Assembly: GCF_006715725.1 (NCBI RefSeq)
Contig: NZ_VFNU01000001.1
Span: 2,604,001 to 2,668,000 of the forward strand
Origin: Nocardioides sp. SLBN-35
Lineage (GTDB): Bacteria > Actinomycetota > Actinomycetes > Propionibacteriales > Nocardioidaceae
Direction: 5' to 3'
Length of the DNA: 64,000 nt
Shown: one piece after another, positions 1 through 8,628 of the stretch
Position numbering within the stretch: the stretch's first letter is position 1
Layout: each line of letters opens with the position of its first letter
Position numbers and translations under genes: made by a program
The notes under the pieces: model-generated
What the model was told of the DNA's origin: nothing
Database searches by the model: none
What the model saw: the letters and a program-made list of their open reading frames with translations, nothing else

Positions 1-1964
1 TCGCCCCGCCGCGCGAGGTGCTCGACCTGCGCGACCTGGTGCGCGACGAGGGCGACGCCGGCCTCACCGGCATCGCCGTCGACCCCGGCTTCACTGACAA
101 CGGCTACGTCTACCTCGCCCACGTGCTGGCCGACCCGGCCGACCCGGCCGACGGTACGGCGGACCGGCACAGCCAGCAGGTCGCGCGCTACACCTGGGAC
201 GGCGACGCGCTCGACCCGTCGTCCCGCACCGTCGTGCTCGGCAGCGTCACCGGTCCCGGCTGCTGGGCCGACGAGAACGTCCGCACCCCCGACTGCCTCC
301 CGCTGCGCGGCGACGCCCACACCATCGGCGACCTCGGCTTCGACGCCGCGGGCCGGCTGCTGGTGGGGGTCGGCGACGGCTCCCTCTACCTCACCTCCAA
401 CGGCGTGCGCGGTCGCCTCGAGACCCTGCGCGCCCAGGACCCGCAGGTGCTCGCCGGCAAGGTGCTCCGGATCGACCCGGCCACCGGCCGCGGCGTGCCC
501 GGCAACCCCGCCTACACCGGCGACGGCTCCGACAACGCCTCGCGGGTGCTGGCGCTCGGGCTGCGCAACCCGTTCCGGTTCGGCCTCCAGGGCGACCTGC
601 TGATGATCGGCGAGGTCGGCGAGGGCAGCGCCGAGGAGGTCGACGTGGTCGACCTGGCCGCCTCCGCCGCCGCGCCGGCCAACTTCGGATGGCCCTGCCG
701 GGAGGGCGCCGCCGCGACCGACCTCGGCGACGTCGACGACCCGGAGAGCCCGTGGCACGCGTGCGCGGCGGTCCGGGCCGACGGCGGGGCACGCGCGCCG
801 TCGTACTCCTACCCGCACGCGACCGGCGGCGGCTCGGTCACCGGCGGCACGGTGCTGGCCGATCCGGCGTACCCGACCGGCACGCGTGGTCGCTACGTCT
901 TCGGCGACTACGCCCAGAACCGGATCTGGACCGCCCACCTCGCCGTCGACGGCGACGTCACGGGTGTGGAGGTGCTCGCCGACACCACGGCGGCCGAGGG
1001 CCCGGTGAAGTTCCTGACCGGTCCGGACGGCCTGGTCTGGACGCTGTCGATCTACACCGGCAGCCTGCGCCGGATCCGCCCGACCGCCGCGGCGACGCCC
1101 GACCGGTGCCCCGAGGGCAGCTTCCGGCGTACCTTCCACGACCTCGACGGGGCCGACTCCGTGTTCGACCTGGACCTCGACCAGGTCGACCCCGCCTGGC
1201 GCTGGGTCTATCCCTACACCGCCGCGCAGCTGCCGGCCGAGCCGCTGGCCGAGGCGACCTGCGAGGCCGGGATCCGGCTCGAGCCGACGTCCGGCTCACC
1301 GTGGGCCGGCGCCGAGCACCCCGACGAGCGCGCCCACCCCGGCGACCGGTTCGGTACGGCGTGGCGCGGCCGGGTCGACCTCGCCGCCGGGACCTACCGG
1401 TTCTCGGTGCGCAGCGGCGAGTGGGTGCGGCTGTGGGTCGACGACCAGGTGGTCCACGACTTCTACGCCGGCAGCTTCTGGGCCGCCAGCCGCGACCACG
1501 ACGTGGTGCTGGCCGACGGGCTGCACGCCGTCCGTGCCGAGCTGGTCCACGGCGACGTCGCGAACGCGTCGGCCGAAGTGACCTGGACCCGGACCGGCGG
1601 CCCTCCGGTCGTGGCGCTGGCTGCGCCCGCCAACGGCTACGTCGCCGCCACCGGCGAGGTGTCGTTCACGATCGCCGCCAGCGACCCCGACGATGCCGAC
1701 GACCCCGACGGGACCGTGCTGGCCGACGGCGCCGAGCTCGCGGTCGACTTCCTGCACTACTCCGGCGGCACCTTCCACGCCCACCCCGTGCAGCGCGTCG
1801 ACGGCGTGGTCGCCGGCACCGTCCAGGTCAGCGACCTGCACGCGCCCGGTGCCGGGGTCGTCCGGCTGCGGGCCACCGTCACCGACAGCAGCGGGATCCG
1901 GAGCACCAGCGCGCCCGTCTACGTCTGCTTCCCGGGCGCCGCGGTCGGGCCGTGCGCGCCGTAG
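1..1964 (+). CDS. PQQ-dependent sugar dehydrogenase-like protein (3' part, start outside window)
   Basis: The reading frame is open at the left edge, so the N-terminus lies outside the window; about 654 codons are visible. The first 360 or so residues read as a glucose/sorbosone dehydrogenase beta-propeller, with the family-typical stretches LRNPFRFG, NFGWPCREG and FGDYAQNRIW. The following 300 residues form two accessory beta-rich domains. The first (with TYRFSVRSGEWVRLWVDD) resembles a PA14-type sugar-binding domain and the second an Ig-like module. The family oxidises sugars with PQQ outside the cytoplasm, so the protein is probably secreted, but the signal peptide would be off-window. The substrate cannot be told. 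A TAG stop is followed within 20 bp by coaE. Confidence 0.8.
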   Translation, partial: APPREVLDLRDLVRDEGDAGLTGIAVDPGFTDNGYVYLAHVLADPADPADGTADRHSQQVARYTWDGDALDPSSRTVVLGSVTGPGCWADENVRTPDCLPLRGDAHTIGDLGFDAAGRLLVGVGDGSLYLTSNGVRGRLETLRAQDPQVLAGKVLRIDPATGRGVPGNPAYTGDGSDNASRVLALGLRNPFRFGLQGDLLMIGEVGEGSAEEVDVVDLAASAAAPANFGWPCREGAAATDLGDVDDPESPWHACAAVRADGGARAPSYSYPHATGGGSVTGGTVLADPAYPTGTRGRYVFGDYAQNRIWTAHLAVDGDVTGVEVLADTTAAEGPVKFLTGPDGLVWTLSIYTGSLRRIRPTAAATPDRCPEGSFRRTFHDLDGADSVFDLDLDQVDPAWRWVYPYTAAQLPAEPLAEATCEAGIRLEPTSGSPWAGAEHPDERAHPGDRFGTAWRGRVDLAAGTYRFSVRSGEWVRLWVDDQVVHDFYAGSFWAASRDHDVVLADGLHAVRAELVHGDVANASAEVTWTRTGGPPVVALAAPANGYVAATGEVSFTIAASDPDDADDPDGTVLADGAELAVDFLHYSGGTFHAHPVQRVDGVVAGTVQVSDLHAPGAGVVRLRATVTDSSGIRSTSAPVYVCFPGAAVGPCAP

Positions 1965-1969
1965 CCGGA

Positions 1970-1975
1970 TAGGGT
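1970..1975 (+). promoter_or_regulatory. Candidate -10 hexamer of a leaderless coaE promoter
   Basis: TAGGGT ends 6 nt before the GTG start of coaE at 1982. A TANNNT at this spacing places the transcription start at or near the start codon. It lies directly after the stop of the sugar dehydrogenase gene. Confidence 0.55.
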
Positions 1976-1981
1976 CCGCGT

Positions 1982-2572
1982 GTGCGCGTCGGATTGACCG
2001 GGGGGATCGCCTCGGGGAAGAGCACTGTCTCGTCGATCCTGCGGGAGCTGGGTGCGGTCGTCATCGACGCCGACCAGATCGCGCGCGAGGTCGTCGCGAA
2101 GGGGACCCCCGGGCTCGCGGCCGTCGTCGAGGCGTTCGGGCCCGAGATGCTGACGGCCGACGGCGAGCTGGACCGGCCGCGGATGGGTGCGCTCGTCTTC
2201 GGCGACGAGTCCGCACGGCGCCGGCTCGAGGGGATCGTGCACCCCCTCGTCTTCGAGAGGTACGCCGAGCTCGAGACCGCCGCACCGGCCGATGCGATCG
2301 TCGTCCACGACATCCCGCTGCTGGTGGAGTCCGGCCGCGCGGAGGAGTTCGACGCCGTGATCGTCGTCGACGCCCCCGAGGACGTCCAGCTCGAGCGGAT
2401 GGTGCGCGACCGCGGCTGGACCGAGGAGGACGGCCGCTCCCGGATCGCCGCCCAGGCGAGCCGCGAGCAGCGGCGGGCCGTGGCGACGTACCTCATCGAG
2501 AACACCGGCACCCGCGAGGACCTGCGCCGCGCGGTCGTCGACGTCTTCGACGCCCTGAGTCGACCCGCCTGA
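1982..2572 (+). CDS. coaE: Dephospho-CoA kinase
   Basis: 196 residues, the usual length for the single-domain enzyme. It phosphorylates the 3'-hydroxyl of dephospho-CoA, the last step of coenzyme A synthesis, in the cytoplasm. The P-loop GLTGGIASGKST is at the very N-terminus, followed by the substrate-site DADQIAREV and by VVHDIPLLVESG. The mycobacterial enzyme carries an extra C-terminal UPF0157 domain; this one does not. GTG start, chosen because the P-loop follows within five residues and a -10 hexamer sits 6 nt upstream. Convergent with the sigma factor gene and separated from it by a terminator hairpin. Confidence 0.96.
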   Translation: MRVGLTGGIASGKSTVSSILRELGAVVIDADQIAREVVAKGTPGLAAVVEAFGPEMLTADGELDRPRMGALVFGDESARRRLEGIVHPLVFERYAELETAAPADAIVVHDIPLLVESGRAEEFDAVIVVDAPEDVQLERMVRDRGWTEEDGRSRIAAQASREQRRAVATYLIENTGTREDLRRAVVDVFDALSRPA

Positions 2573-2602
2573 CGTCGAGGCGCGCCGAGCCCGGACGCAC
2601 GA

Positions 2603-2631
2603 GGACCTCCGTCCTCAGATGACGGAGGTCC
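2603..2631. terminator. Bidirectional terminator between coaE and the sigma factor gene
   Basis: A perfect 11-bp inverted repeat (GGACCTCCGTC / GACGGAGGTCC) with a 7-nt loop lies between two convergent genes. There is no U-tract, which is usual in GC-rich actinobacteria. Confidence 0.75.
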
Positions 2632-2655
2632 CCGCGGAGCCGGGCAGCGGTCGGT

Positions 2656-3630
2656 TCAGGCGGCCATGTCGGGGTCGCCGAGGCGGCGCAGCTTCTGCAG
2701 CGCCTCACGCTCGAGCTGGCGCACCCGCTCGGCGGAGATGCCGTGCTTGACGCCGATGTCGGCGAGCTTGTGCTGGCGGCCGTCGACCAGGCCGTAGCGC
2801 TCGCGGATGATGTCGGCGGCCCGCGCGTCGAGCTGGTCGACCAGGGTGTTGAGCCGCTCGCGGGCCTCGACGTCGAGCACCGTCAGGTCGGGGCCGGGCG
2901 CGGTCTCCTGCGCCATCAGGTCACCGAGCGAGGTGTCGCCGTCCTCGTCGACGGGGGTGTCGAGGCTGACGTGCTCGCGGCCCCACGCCATCAGGTCGAG
3001 GACCCGGTCGACCTCGAGGCCGAGCTCGGCGGCGATCTCCGCGGGCTCGGGGTCGCGGCCCAGCTGGCGCTCGAGGGTACGGCGGGCGCCGCCGACCTGG
3101 TTGAGCTCCTCGACCACGTGCACGGGCAGCCGGACCACGCGGGCCTGCTGCGCGATGCCGCGGGTGATGGCCTGGCGGACCCACCAGGTGGCGTAGGTGG
3201 AGAACTTGTAGCCCTTGGCGTAGTCGAACTTCTCGACCGCGCGGATCAGGCCGGTGTTGCCCTCCTGGATGAGGTCGAGCATCGGCATCTGCGCCCGGCC
3301 GTACTTGCGGGCGATGGACACCACCAGGCGCAGGTTGGCGTTGATGAACTCCGTGACGGCCTTGCGGCCCTCCTCGGCGATCCACTCGAGCTCGGCCTCG
3401 GTGGCCTGCTTGGGGGCGCCGCCCTTGCGTCGGCCGATCCGGCCCTCGGCGAGCAGGTGCTCGGCGTACAGGCCGGCCTCGATCGCCTTGGCGAGCTCGA
3501 CCTCCCGCGCCGCGTCGAGCAGGGGGGTGCGGGCGATCTCGTCGAGGTACAGCCCGACGCTGTCGCGCCCCTCGATCTCGCGTCCGGTGTTGCGCGTCCT
3601 CTTCACTGTCGCGGTCATCGTCGCTGCCAT
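2656..3630 (-). CDS. sigB: Group-2 RNA polymerase sigma factor (SigB/HrdB family)
   Basis: 324 residues. It carries region 1.2 (DSVGLYLDEIARTPLL), region 2 (NLRLVVSIARKYGR, LIQEGNTGLIRAVEKFDY, FSTYATWWVRQAI), region 3 and region 4 (ISAERVRQLEREALQKLRR). The long acidic N-terminal region of a primary sigma factor is missing, and the length equals mycobacterial SigB (about 323). It would recognise -10/-35 promoters much like those of the housekeeping factor, typically in stress or stationary phase. The start at 3630 is fixed by AAGGAGGG 5 nt upstream; an earlier in-frame start at 3687 has no such site. The upstream region contains a duplicated GGGAWTCCCCGGAA element. Confidence 0.93.
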   Translation of the reverse strand: MAATMTATVKRTRNTGREIEGRDSVGLYLDEIARTPLLDAAREVELAKAIEAGLYAEHLLAEGRIGRRKGGAPKQATEAELEWIAEEGRKAVTEFINANLRLVVSIARKYGRAQMPMLDLIQEGNTGLIRAVEKFDYAKGYKFSTYATWWVRQAITRGIAQQARVVRLPVHVVEELNQVGGARRTLERQLGRDPEPAEIAAELGLEVDRVLDLMAWGREHVSLDTPVDEDGDTSLGDLMAQETAPGPDLTVLDVEARERLNTLVDQLDARAADIIRERYGLVDGRQHKLADIGVKHGISAERVRQLEREALQKLRRLGDPDMAA

Positions 3631-3635
3631 GGCGT

Positions 3636-3643
3636 CCCTCCTT
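3636..3643 (-). promoter_or_regulatory. Strong ribosome binding site of sigB
   Basis: AAGGAGGG on the minus strand, 5 nt before ATG 3630. It is a full anti-SD match in a window where many starts have none, and it decides the start among two in-frame ATGs. Confidence 0.85.
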
Positions 3644-3700
3644 GCCCCGTGCGGCTGGAGCCCATCCGCACCTGTGGTTCCCAACACCGGCGAGGTACCC

Positions 3701-3761
3701 GGGATTCCCCGGAACCTTCGGTGTTGCTCTCACCGGCTTTGACGTCTGGGAATCCCCGGAA
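3701..3761. repeat. Duplicated 14-bp element upstream of sigB
   Basis: GGGATTCCCCGGAA (3701-3714) and GGGAATCCCCGGAA (3748-3761) are 13/14 identical direct copies, 47 bp apart start to start, in the 183-bp gap upstream of sigB. Each contains a partial palindrome (GGGAWTCCCC). They could be regulator sites; no protein can be assigned. Confidence 0.5.
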
Positions 3762-3813
3762 GTTGCCCCTGACGACGAATCTCAGGGAGTTCTCAATTTC
3801 GGGGGGTCAGCGC

Positions 3814-5967
3814 TCAGGAACGCGGCTCGGCGTCGGCGAGGCCGAGCCGGTCCAGGATCCAGGCCAGCGAGAACGCCCGGTCCTCCCACGCGCGGTAGCG
3901 CCCGGACACGCCGCCGTGCCCGGCCGCCATCTCGGTGCGCAGCAGCACGTCGGCCTGCGGCGCGCGCTCGCGCAGTCGCGCGACCCACTTGGCGGGCTCC
4001 ACGTAGAGCACCCGGGTGTCGTTGAGCGACGTCTCGGCCAGGATCGGCGGGTAGGGGAGGTCGGCGACGTTCTCGTAGGGCGCGTAGCCGGCGATCCGCT
4101 CGTAGGCGACCGGGTCGTCGCTCGGGTTGCCCCACTCGTCGTACTCCGGGACGGTCAGCGGCAGCGTCGCGTCGAGCATGGTGGTGAGGGTGTCGACGAA
4201 CGGCACGCCCGCCACGAAGCCGCCGAACGCCTCGGGCGCCTGGTTGGCGACTGCGCCGATGAGCAGCCCGCCGGCGCTCGCGCCCTCCGCGACGATGCGG
4301 TCCGGGGTGGTCCAGCCGGCCTCGACGAGGTGGCGGGCCGCGGCGATGAAGTCGTCGAAGGTGTGCTGCTTGTGCTCGAGCTTGCCGTCGTCGTACCAGT
4401 GACGGCCCATCTCGCCGCCCCCGCGCACGTGGGCGATCGCGAACGCCGCGCCGCGGTCGAGCAGGGAGAGCCGGGCGACCGCGAAGTAGGGGTCGATCGA
4501 GGCCTCGTAGGCGCCGTAGCCGTAGAGGTGGACGGGGACCCGGTCGGTTCCGTCGGGGCCGCGCACGCCCTTGCGGACCACCAGCGAGATCGGCACCTGG
4601 ACGCCGTCGACCGAGGTCGCCCACAGGCGGTGCTCCTCGTAGTCGTCGGCGTCGTAGCCGCCCAGCACCGGTGCCTGCTTGCGCAGCACCAGCTCGCCGG
4701 TGCGCAGGTCGTGGTCGTAGACCGCCGAGGGGCGCGCGAGGCTGGTCATCCCGACCCGGATGGTCGGCTGCTCGAACGCGGGGTTGCTTCCCGCTCCGAC
4801 CGTCGCCAGCTCGCCGGGGAACTCGACGAACCGGTCGCCGGTCACCGGGCTCTGCGGGTCGTCGCCGAGGTCGAGGACGCGGACCTGGCTGCCGCCCCCG
4901 CTGCGCTGCTGGACGACGAGGTGGCCCTCGAACGCGTCGACGTCCTCGAGCCGCACCGCGAGGTCGTGGGGGAGCAGCGGCTGCCACTCCTCCGGGGGAG
5001 TCGGTACGGCGGGGGCGTGGCCCAGCTCGAACTCCGGCCCGGTCGCGTTGTGCAGCACCAGGAACCGGTCCTGGCCGCCCACGACCGCGTGTTCGAGGGA
5101 GTACTCGACGCCGTCGGTGCGCTCGGCGAAGCAGACCGGCTGCGCCTGCGGGTCGGCCGCGTCGAGGACGTGGAACTCGGAGGTCGTCTTCGAGCTGGCC
5201 GCGATCATCACGTAGCGCCGGCTGCGGGTGCGCCCGACACCGACGAAGTAGCGGCCGTCGGGCTCGTGGAACACCAGCTCGTCATCGGCCTGGGCGGTGC
5301 CGAGGCGGTGCCGCCAGACCTTGTCGGGACGCCAGGCCTCGTCGACGGTCGTGTAGTAGAAGTGGTCCGGAGAGCCGCCCCAGGTCACGCCGCCGAGGAC
5401 GTCGGTGAGCACGTCGTCGTGCAGCGCACGGGTGGCCAGGTCGAGCACGCGGACGGTGTAGCGCTCGTCGCCGACCACGTCGACGGCGTACGCGAGGAGC
5501 TGGTCGTCGGGGCTGACCGAGGAGCCGCCCAGGCTGAAGAAGTCGTGACCCTCGGCGAGCGCGTCGAGATCGAGCAGCACCTCCTCGCCGGGCAGCGCCG
5601 GCTCGTCGGGACGCGCGTCGGCGGCGGGCTGCGGGGGAGTCCAGTCGTCCGGGTCGCTGACCGGGACGCGGCAGCTGGCGCCGTACTGGCGGCCCTCGAA
5701 GGAGCGGCCGTAGTACCAGAACCCGCGCACGCGGGTCGGCACCGACAGGTCGGTCTCGAGGGTGCGGGCCTTGATCTCCTCGAAGATCCGCCCGCGCAGG
5801 TCGGCGAGGTGCGCGGTGCGCTCCTGGGTGTACGCGTTCTCGGCCTCGAGGTGCGCGATGACCGCCGGGTCCTCCTTGTCGCGCAGCCAGTCGTACTCGT
5901 CGGTGCGGGTGTGGCCGTGGTTCGTCGTAGTGACCGGGTGGCGCGGGGCGCTCGGCGGGACGGGCAT
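3814..5967 (-). CDS. ptrB: Oligopeptidase B (S9 family serine peptidase)
   Basis: 717 residues, normal for oligopeptidase B. It cleaves short peptides after basic residues in the cytoplasm. The N-terminal half is a beta-propeller that begins with the typical HPVTTTNHGHTRTDEYDWLRD. The C-terminal alpha/beta-hydrolase domain has PVHLYGYGAYEASIDP, HVRGGGEMGRHWYDDGK and the nucleophile motif GASAGG with Ser564. A catalytic Asp region (LNDTRVLYVEPAKW) and the His region (AAGHGGVSGRYR) follow. The ATG is preceded at 7 nt by TAGCGT, whose TAG is the dinB stop codon, so this gene probably has its own leaderless promoter inside the end of dinB. Confidence 0.93.
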   Translation of the reverse strand: MPVPPSAPRHPVTTTNHGHTRTDEYDWLRDKEDPAVIAHLEAENAYTQERTAHLADLRGRIFEEIKARTLETDLSVPTRVRGFWYYGRSFEGRQYGASCRVPVSDPDDWTPPQPAADARPDEPALPGEEVLLDLDALAEGHDFFSLGGSSVSPDDQLLAYAVDVVGDERYTVRVLDLATRALHDDVLTDVLGGVTWGGSPDHFYYTTVDEAWRPDKVWRHRLGTAQADDELVFHEPDGRYFVGVGRTRSRRYVMIAASSKTTSEFHVLDAADPQAQPVCFAERTDGVEYSLEHAVVGGQDRFLVLHNATGPEFELGHAPAVPTPPEEWQPLLPHDLAVRLEDVDAFEGHLVVQQRSGGGSQVRVLDLGDDPQSPVTGDRFVEFPGELATVGAGSNPAFEQPTIRVGMTSLARPSAVYDHDLRTGELVLRKQAPVLGGYDADDYEEHRLWATSVDGVQVPISLVVRKGVRGPDGTDRVPVHLYGYGAYEASIDPYFAVARLSLLDRGAAFAIAHVRGGGEMGRHWYDDGKLEHKQHTFDDFIAAARHLVEAGWTTPDRIVAEGASAGGLLIGAVANQAPEAFGGFVAGVPFVDTLTTMLDATLPLTVPEYDEWGNPSDDPVAYERIAGYAPYENVADLPYPPILAETSLNDTRVLYVEPAKWVARLRERAPQADVLLRTEMAAGHGGVSGRYRAWEDRAFSLAWILDRLGLADAEPRS

Positions 5968-5974
5968 GCCGGGA

Positions 5975-5980
5975 ACGCTA
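5975..5980 (-). promoter_or_regulatory. Leaderless -10 hexamer of ptrB, made from the dinB stop codon
   Basis: On the minus strand TAGCGT ends 7 nt before the ptrB ATG (5967). Its first three bases are the TAG stop of dinB (5978-5980). Confidence 0.55.
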
Positions 5981-7300
5981 CTGCCAGCGTGTCAACGCCG
6001 GGTCGTCGGCAGGGAACGAGCGGACCGGTCCCGGCGGCGTCTCGGCGGTCTCGAAGCGCACCGTGACCACCCCCTTGCCCGATCCCCACACCCAGCCCCG
6101 GCCGTGCTCGGCGTGCACGACGTCGATTCCGGGGGCCCAGCTCTGCGGACCGGCGTTGCGCCACCGGGCGCCGGCCTGGTCGGGCTCGGCGGACTCCTCC
6201 TCTTCCTGGTCGTCGTCCGTCTCGGACTCGGTGGCGAACAGGTCCTCCTGGATCCAGTCGGCCAGGCCGGAGACGCCGACGCCGAGCAGGCGTACGCCGC
6301 CGGAGGTGTCGAGGTCCTCGAGCAGGGTCCGAGCCAGGCGGGCGACGGTCGCGGGGGAGTCGGTCGGGGCGGGGAGGGTGGAGGAGCGGCTCAGTGTGGT
6401 GAAGTCGTAGAGGCGGACCTTGATCGTGACCGTGCGACCCGACAGCCCGCTCTTCCGCAGCCGCTTGGCGACCTCTCCCGCCTGGCGGGTGACGATCGCG
6501 CTCATCTGCTGGCGGTCGGTGAGGTCGGTCTCGTAGGTGCCCTCGACGCTGACCGACTTCGTCTCGCGGTCCGGTACGACGGCCCGGTCGTCCTCGGCAC
6601 GGGCCAGGTGGAACAGGCCCTGCCCCTGGGCCTTGCCCACGAGCCGGACCAGCTCGTCCAGGCTGACCCGCTCCAGCTCGGCGACGGTGTGCACGCCCGC
6701 CCGGCGCAGCCGCTCGACCGTCGCCGGCCCGACCCCCGGGATCACCGAGACGTGCAGCGGGCGCAGCAGGTCCAGCTCGGTGCCGGGCTCGATGACGACC
6801 AGCCCGTCCGGCTTGCGCAGGTCGCTGGCGATCTTGGCGAGGAACTTCGACGAGGCGACGCCCACCGACGCGGTCAACCCGCCGGTCACCTCGCGGACGC
6901 GCTGCCGCAGCTCCTCGGCGAGCGCGGTCACCGTCGGCACCTCGAGGTCGGCCAGGCCGGCCTCGGCCAGGTCGACGAACGCCTCGTCCAGCGAGAGCGG
7001 CTCGACCAGCGGCGAGCAGTCACGCAGGACCGCCATCACCGCGGTACTGGTGGAGCGGTAGGCCTCGAACCGGCCGGAGAGGTACGCCGCGTGCGGGCAC
7101 CGAGCGCGCGCCTCCCGGGTCGACATGGCCGAGCGGACGCCGTACGCCCGGGCCTCGTAGGACGCCGTCGACACCACCCCGCGCCCGCCGGTCCCGCCGA
7201 CGACGACCGGCTTGCCGCGCAGCGAGGGCTTGTCACGCTGCTCCACCGCCGCGAAGAACGCGTCGAGGTCCAGGTGGAGGACCGAGGCGTGGGGGCGCAC
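5978..7300 (-). CDS. dinB: DNA polymerase IV (Y-family translesion polymerase)
   Basis: 440 residues from the GTG chosen here. The palm motif LHLDLDAFFAAVEQR (residues 8-22) and SLDEAFVDL carry the metal-binding acids. A helix-hairpin-helix with IPGVGPATVERLRRAGV and a little-finger domain (ETKSVSVEGTYETDL) follow. The last 80 residues are an acidic linker and a small extra domain (HGRGWVWGSGKGVVTVRFE) seen in other actinobacterial Pol IV proteins. The enzyme copies past damaged bases with low fidelity. An open frame continues to 7441, but that part lies in the palindromic repeat, so I prefer GTG 7300. No LexA-type box is visible upstream, so SOS control is not supported by sequence. Confidence 0.92.
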   Translation of the reverse strand: MRPHASVLHLDLDAFFAAVEQRDKPSLRGKPVVVGGTGGRGVVSTASYEARAYGVRSAMSTREARARCPHAAYLSGRFEAYRSTSTAVMAVLRDCSPLVEPLSLDEAFVDLAEAGLADLEVPTVTALAEELRQRVREVTGGLTASVGVASSKFLAKIASDLRKPDGLVVIEPGTELDLLRPLHVSVIPGVGPATVERLRRAGVHTVAELERVSLDELVRLVGKAQGQGLFHLARAEDDRAVVPDRETKSVSVEGTYETDLTDRQQMSAIVTRQAGEVAKRLRKSGLSGRTVTIKVRLYDFTTLSRSSTLPAPTDSPATVARLARTLLEDLDTSGGVRLLGVGVSGLADWIQEDLFATESETDDDQEEEESAEPDQAGARWRNAGPQSWAPGIDVVHAEHGRGWVWGSGKGVVTVRFETAETPPGPVRSFPADDPALTRWQ

Positions 7301-7310
7301 TAGTGGACAC

Positions 7311-7460
7311 GCCCGGGCGCTCGGCGGGGGCGTCCCGTGCGCCGGGTGCGTGCATGGCAAGGCGGCGGAGCGAAGTCGTACTGGGTCGTCCATCGAGCGA
7401 CGCCAACGCAGCCAGGTGCGTGCCCGGAGTGCGGGACGCACGGCGAGCGCTCGGGGGTGG
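7311..7460. repeat. 150-bp imperfect palindrome between dinB and the DUF4192 gene
   Basis: The left arm (about 7311-7355) and right arm (about 7415-7456) are imperfect reverse complements. They share GCGCTCG, GCGTCCCG and CCGGG in the same order, and the arms end in TGGC...GCCA. The middle (7359-7410) is also partly self-complementary. The whole could fold into a long hairpin. I have the impression that the central portion recurs between genes in related actinobacteria, which would make it a repeat family. Open frames run through it on both strands but I regard it as non-coding. Confidence 0.55.
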
Positions 7461-7596
7461 CCACTGGGTCACGTTAGTGCGCAGTGCTGACAGCCGGGTC
7501 CCTCGGCTCTCCACAGCCGACGTGCCGACGGTCGTTCTCCACAACCCGTCCCTGCCGTTCGGGCTCGCGTCGGACCTCCCGGCGACCGTCGTCGTC

Positions 7597-8610
7597 ATGA
7601 CCACGACCCCTCGCCCCATCACCTCCCTCACCGTCCGCGGCCACGCCGACCTGCTCGCCGCCGCTCCCGTCCTGCTCGGCTTCTGGCCCGAGGAGTCCGT
7701 GGTGCTGATGACCTTCGGCGCCCACCATCCCTTCCATGCGCGCGTCGACCTTCCGCCGCTCGCCGCGCAGCGGCCCGCCGTGCGCCGCGAGCTCGCCGAG
7801 GTGCTCCTCGAGCCCGCGCGGCGCCACGGCGCCAGCCACGTCGTGCTCCTCTACTACACCGACGAGCCCGCGGCGGCGCAGGCCGTGCACCGCTCGCTGC
7901 GCCGGGCCTGCCGGCGCACCGGCCTGGTCGTCATCGCCGCGCTCGTCGCCGACCGCACCCACCTGCGCGACCTGAGCGCCCCCGACCCCGACGAACGGCG
8001 CCGACGGCATCCCTACGACGTCAGCGCCCATCCGTTCGTGCTCGAGGCATTGGTGTCGGGGCGGCTCGCCCACCGCTCCCGGGCCGACCTGGTCGCCTCG
8101 CTCGACCCCGACCGGGCGGCGGCCGCCGCGGTGAGCACGGCGCTCGTGGCCGGCCGCTACGCCGACGCGGGTGTGCCGACGAGTGGCCGTGCGATCCGTG
8201 CCGCCGGCGAGTGGGTGCACCACGCGGTCCACGACCTGGTCGCCGACGACGCCCTTCCCGACGACACCGACCTGGCCCGCCTGCTGTGGGTGATGCAGGC
8301 CACCCGGGTGCGCGACGCTGCCTGGGCCCACCTCGGCCGTCGCACCGCCGAGGGCCACGTCCGGCTGTGGACCGATGCCGTGCGCCGCGCGCCCGACCCC
8401 CTGGTGGCCGCCCCGGCCGCGCTGCTCGGCTGGGCGGCCTGGCAGGCCGGCGACGGCGCCCTCGCCTGGGTCGCGGTCGACCGGTGCCTGCGGGCCGAGC
8501 CGGGCTACCGGATGGCCGAGCAGCTGGGCTCGATCCTCCAGGGCGCCGTGCCGCCGCAGAGCTGGGAAGGAGGATTCGCATGGGACGAGGGGCTGCCGGA
8601 CGCTGGATGA
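7597..8610 (+). CDS. DUF4192 domain-containing protein
   Basis: 337 residues from ATG 7597. The N-terminus (PITSLTVRGHADLLAAAPVLLGFWPEESVVLMTF) is the typical opening of DUF4192, a family restricted largely to actinobacteria and of unknown function. The C-terminal part is alpha-helical, with repeated ALLGWAAWQAGDGALAWVAVDRCLRAEPGYRMAEQL-type helices, reminiscent of TPR-like packing. The protein is predicted cytoplasmic. An upstream in-frame extension to 7303 crosses the palindromic repeat and was rejected. Eighteen bp after the stop comes the glutamate-cysteine ligase-like gene, with its own -10. Confidence 0.83.
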   Translation: MTTTPRPITSLTVRGHADLLAAAPVLLGFWPEESVVLMTFGAHHPFHARVDLPPLAAQRPAVRRELAEVLLEPARRHGASHVVLLYYTDEPAAAQAVHRSLRRACRRTGLVVIAALVADRTHLRDLSAPDPDERRRRHPYDVSAHPFVLEALVSGRLAHRSRADLVASLDPDRAAAAAVSTALVAGRYADAGVPTSGRAIRAAGEWVHHAVHDLVADDALPDDTDLARLLWVMQATRVRDAAWAHLGRRTAEGHVRLWTDAVRRAPDPLVAAPAALLGWAAWQAGDGALAWVAVDRCLRAEPGYRMAEQLGSILQGAVPPQSWEGGFAWDEGLPDAG

Positions 8611-8616
8611 GTTATC

Positions 8617-8622
8617 TAAGGT
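8617..8622 (+). promoter_or_regulatory. Leaderless -10 hexamer of the glutamate-cysteine ligase-like gene
   Basis: TAAGGT ends 6 nt before ATG 8629. Confidence 0.55.
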
Positions 8623-8628
8623 CGGTGC

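Noticed and set aside
2743..6066. A 1,107-codon open frame on the plus strand across sigB and ptrB
   Set aside because: Both genes on the other strand have intact motifs and sensible starts; the plus frame has no recognisable domain.
7301..7441. N-terminal extension of dinB to 7441 (including a start at 7393)
   Set aside because: The extra residues come from the palindromic repeat and do not resemble any Pol IV; GTG 7300 gives the usual short N-terminus.
7301..7596. LexA/SOS box upstream of dinB
   Set aside because: I looked for GAAC-N4-GTTC and similar palindromes in the gap and found none.
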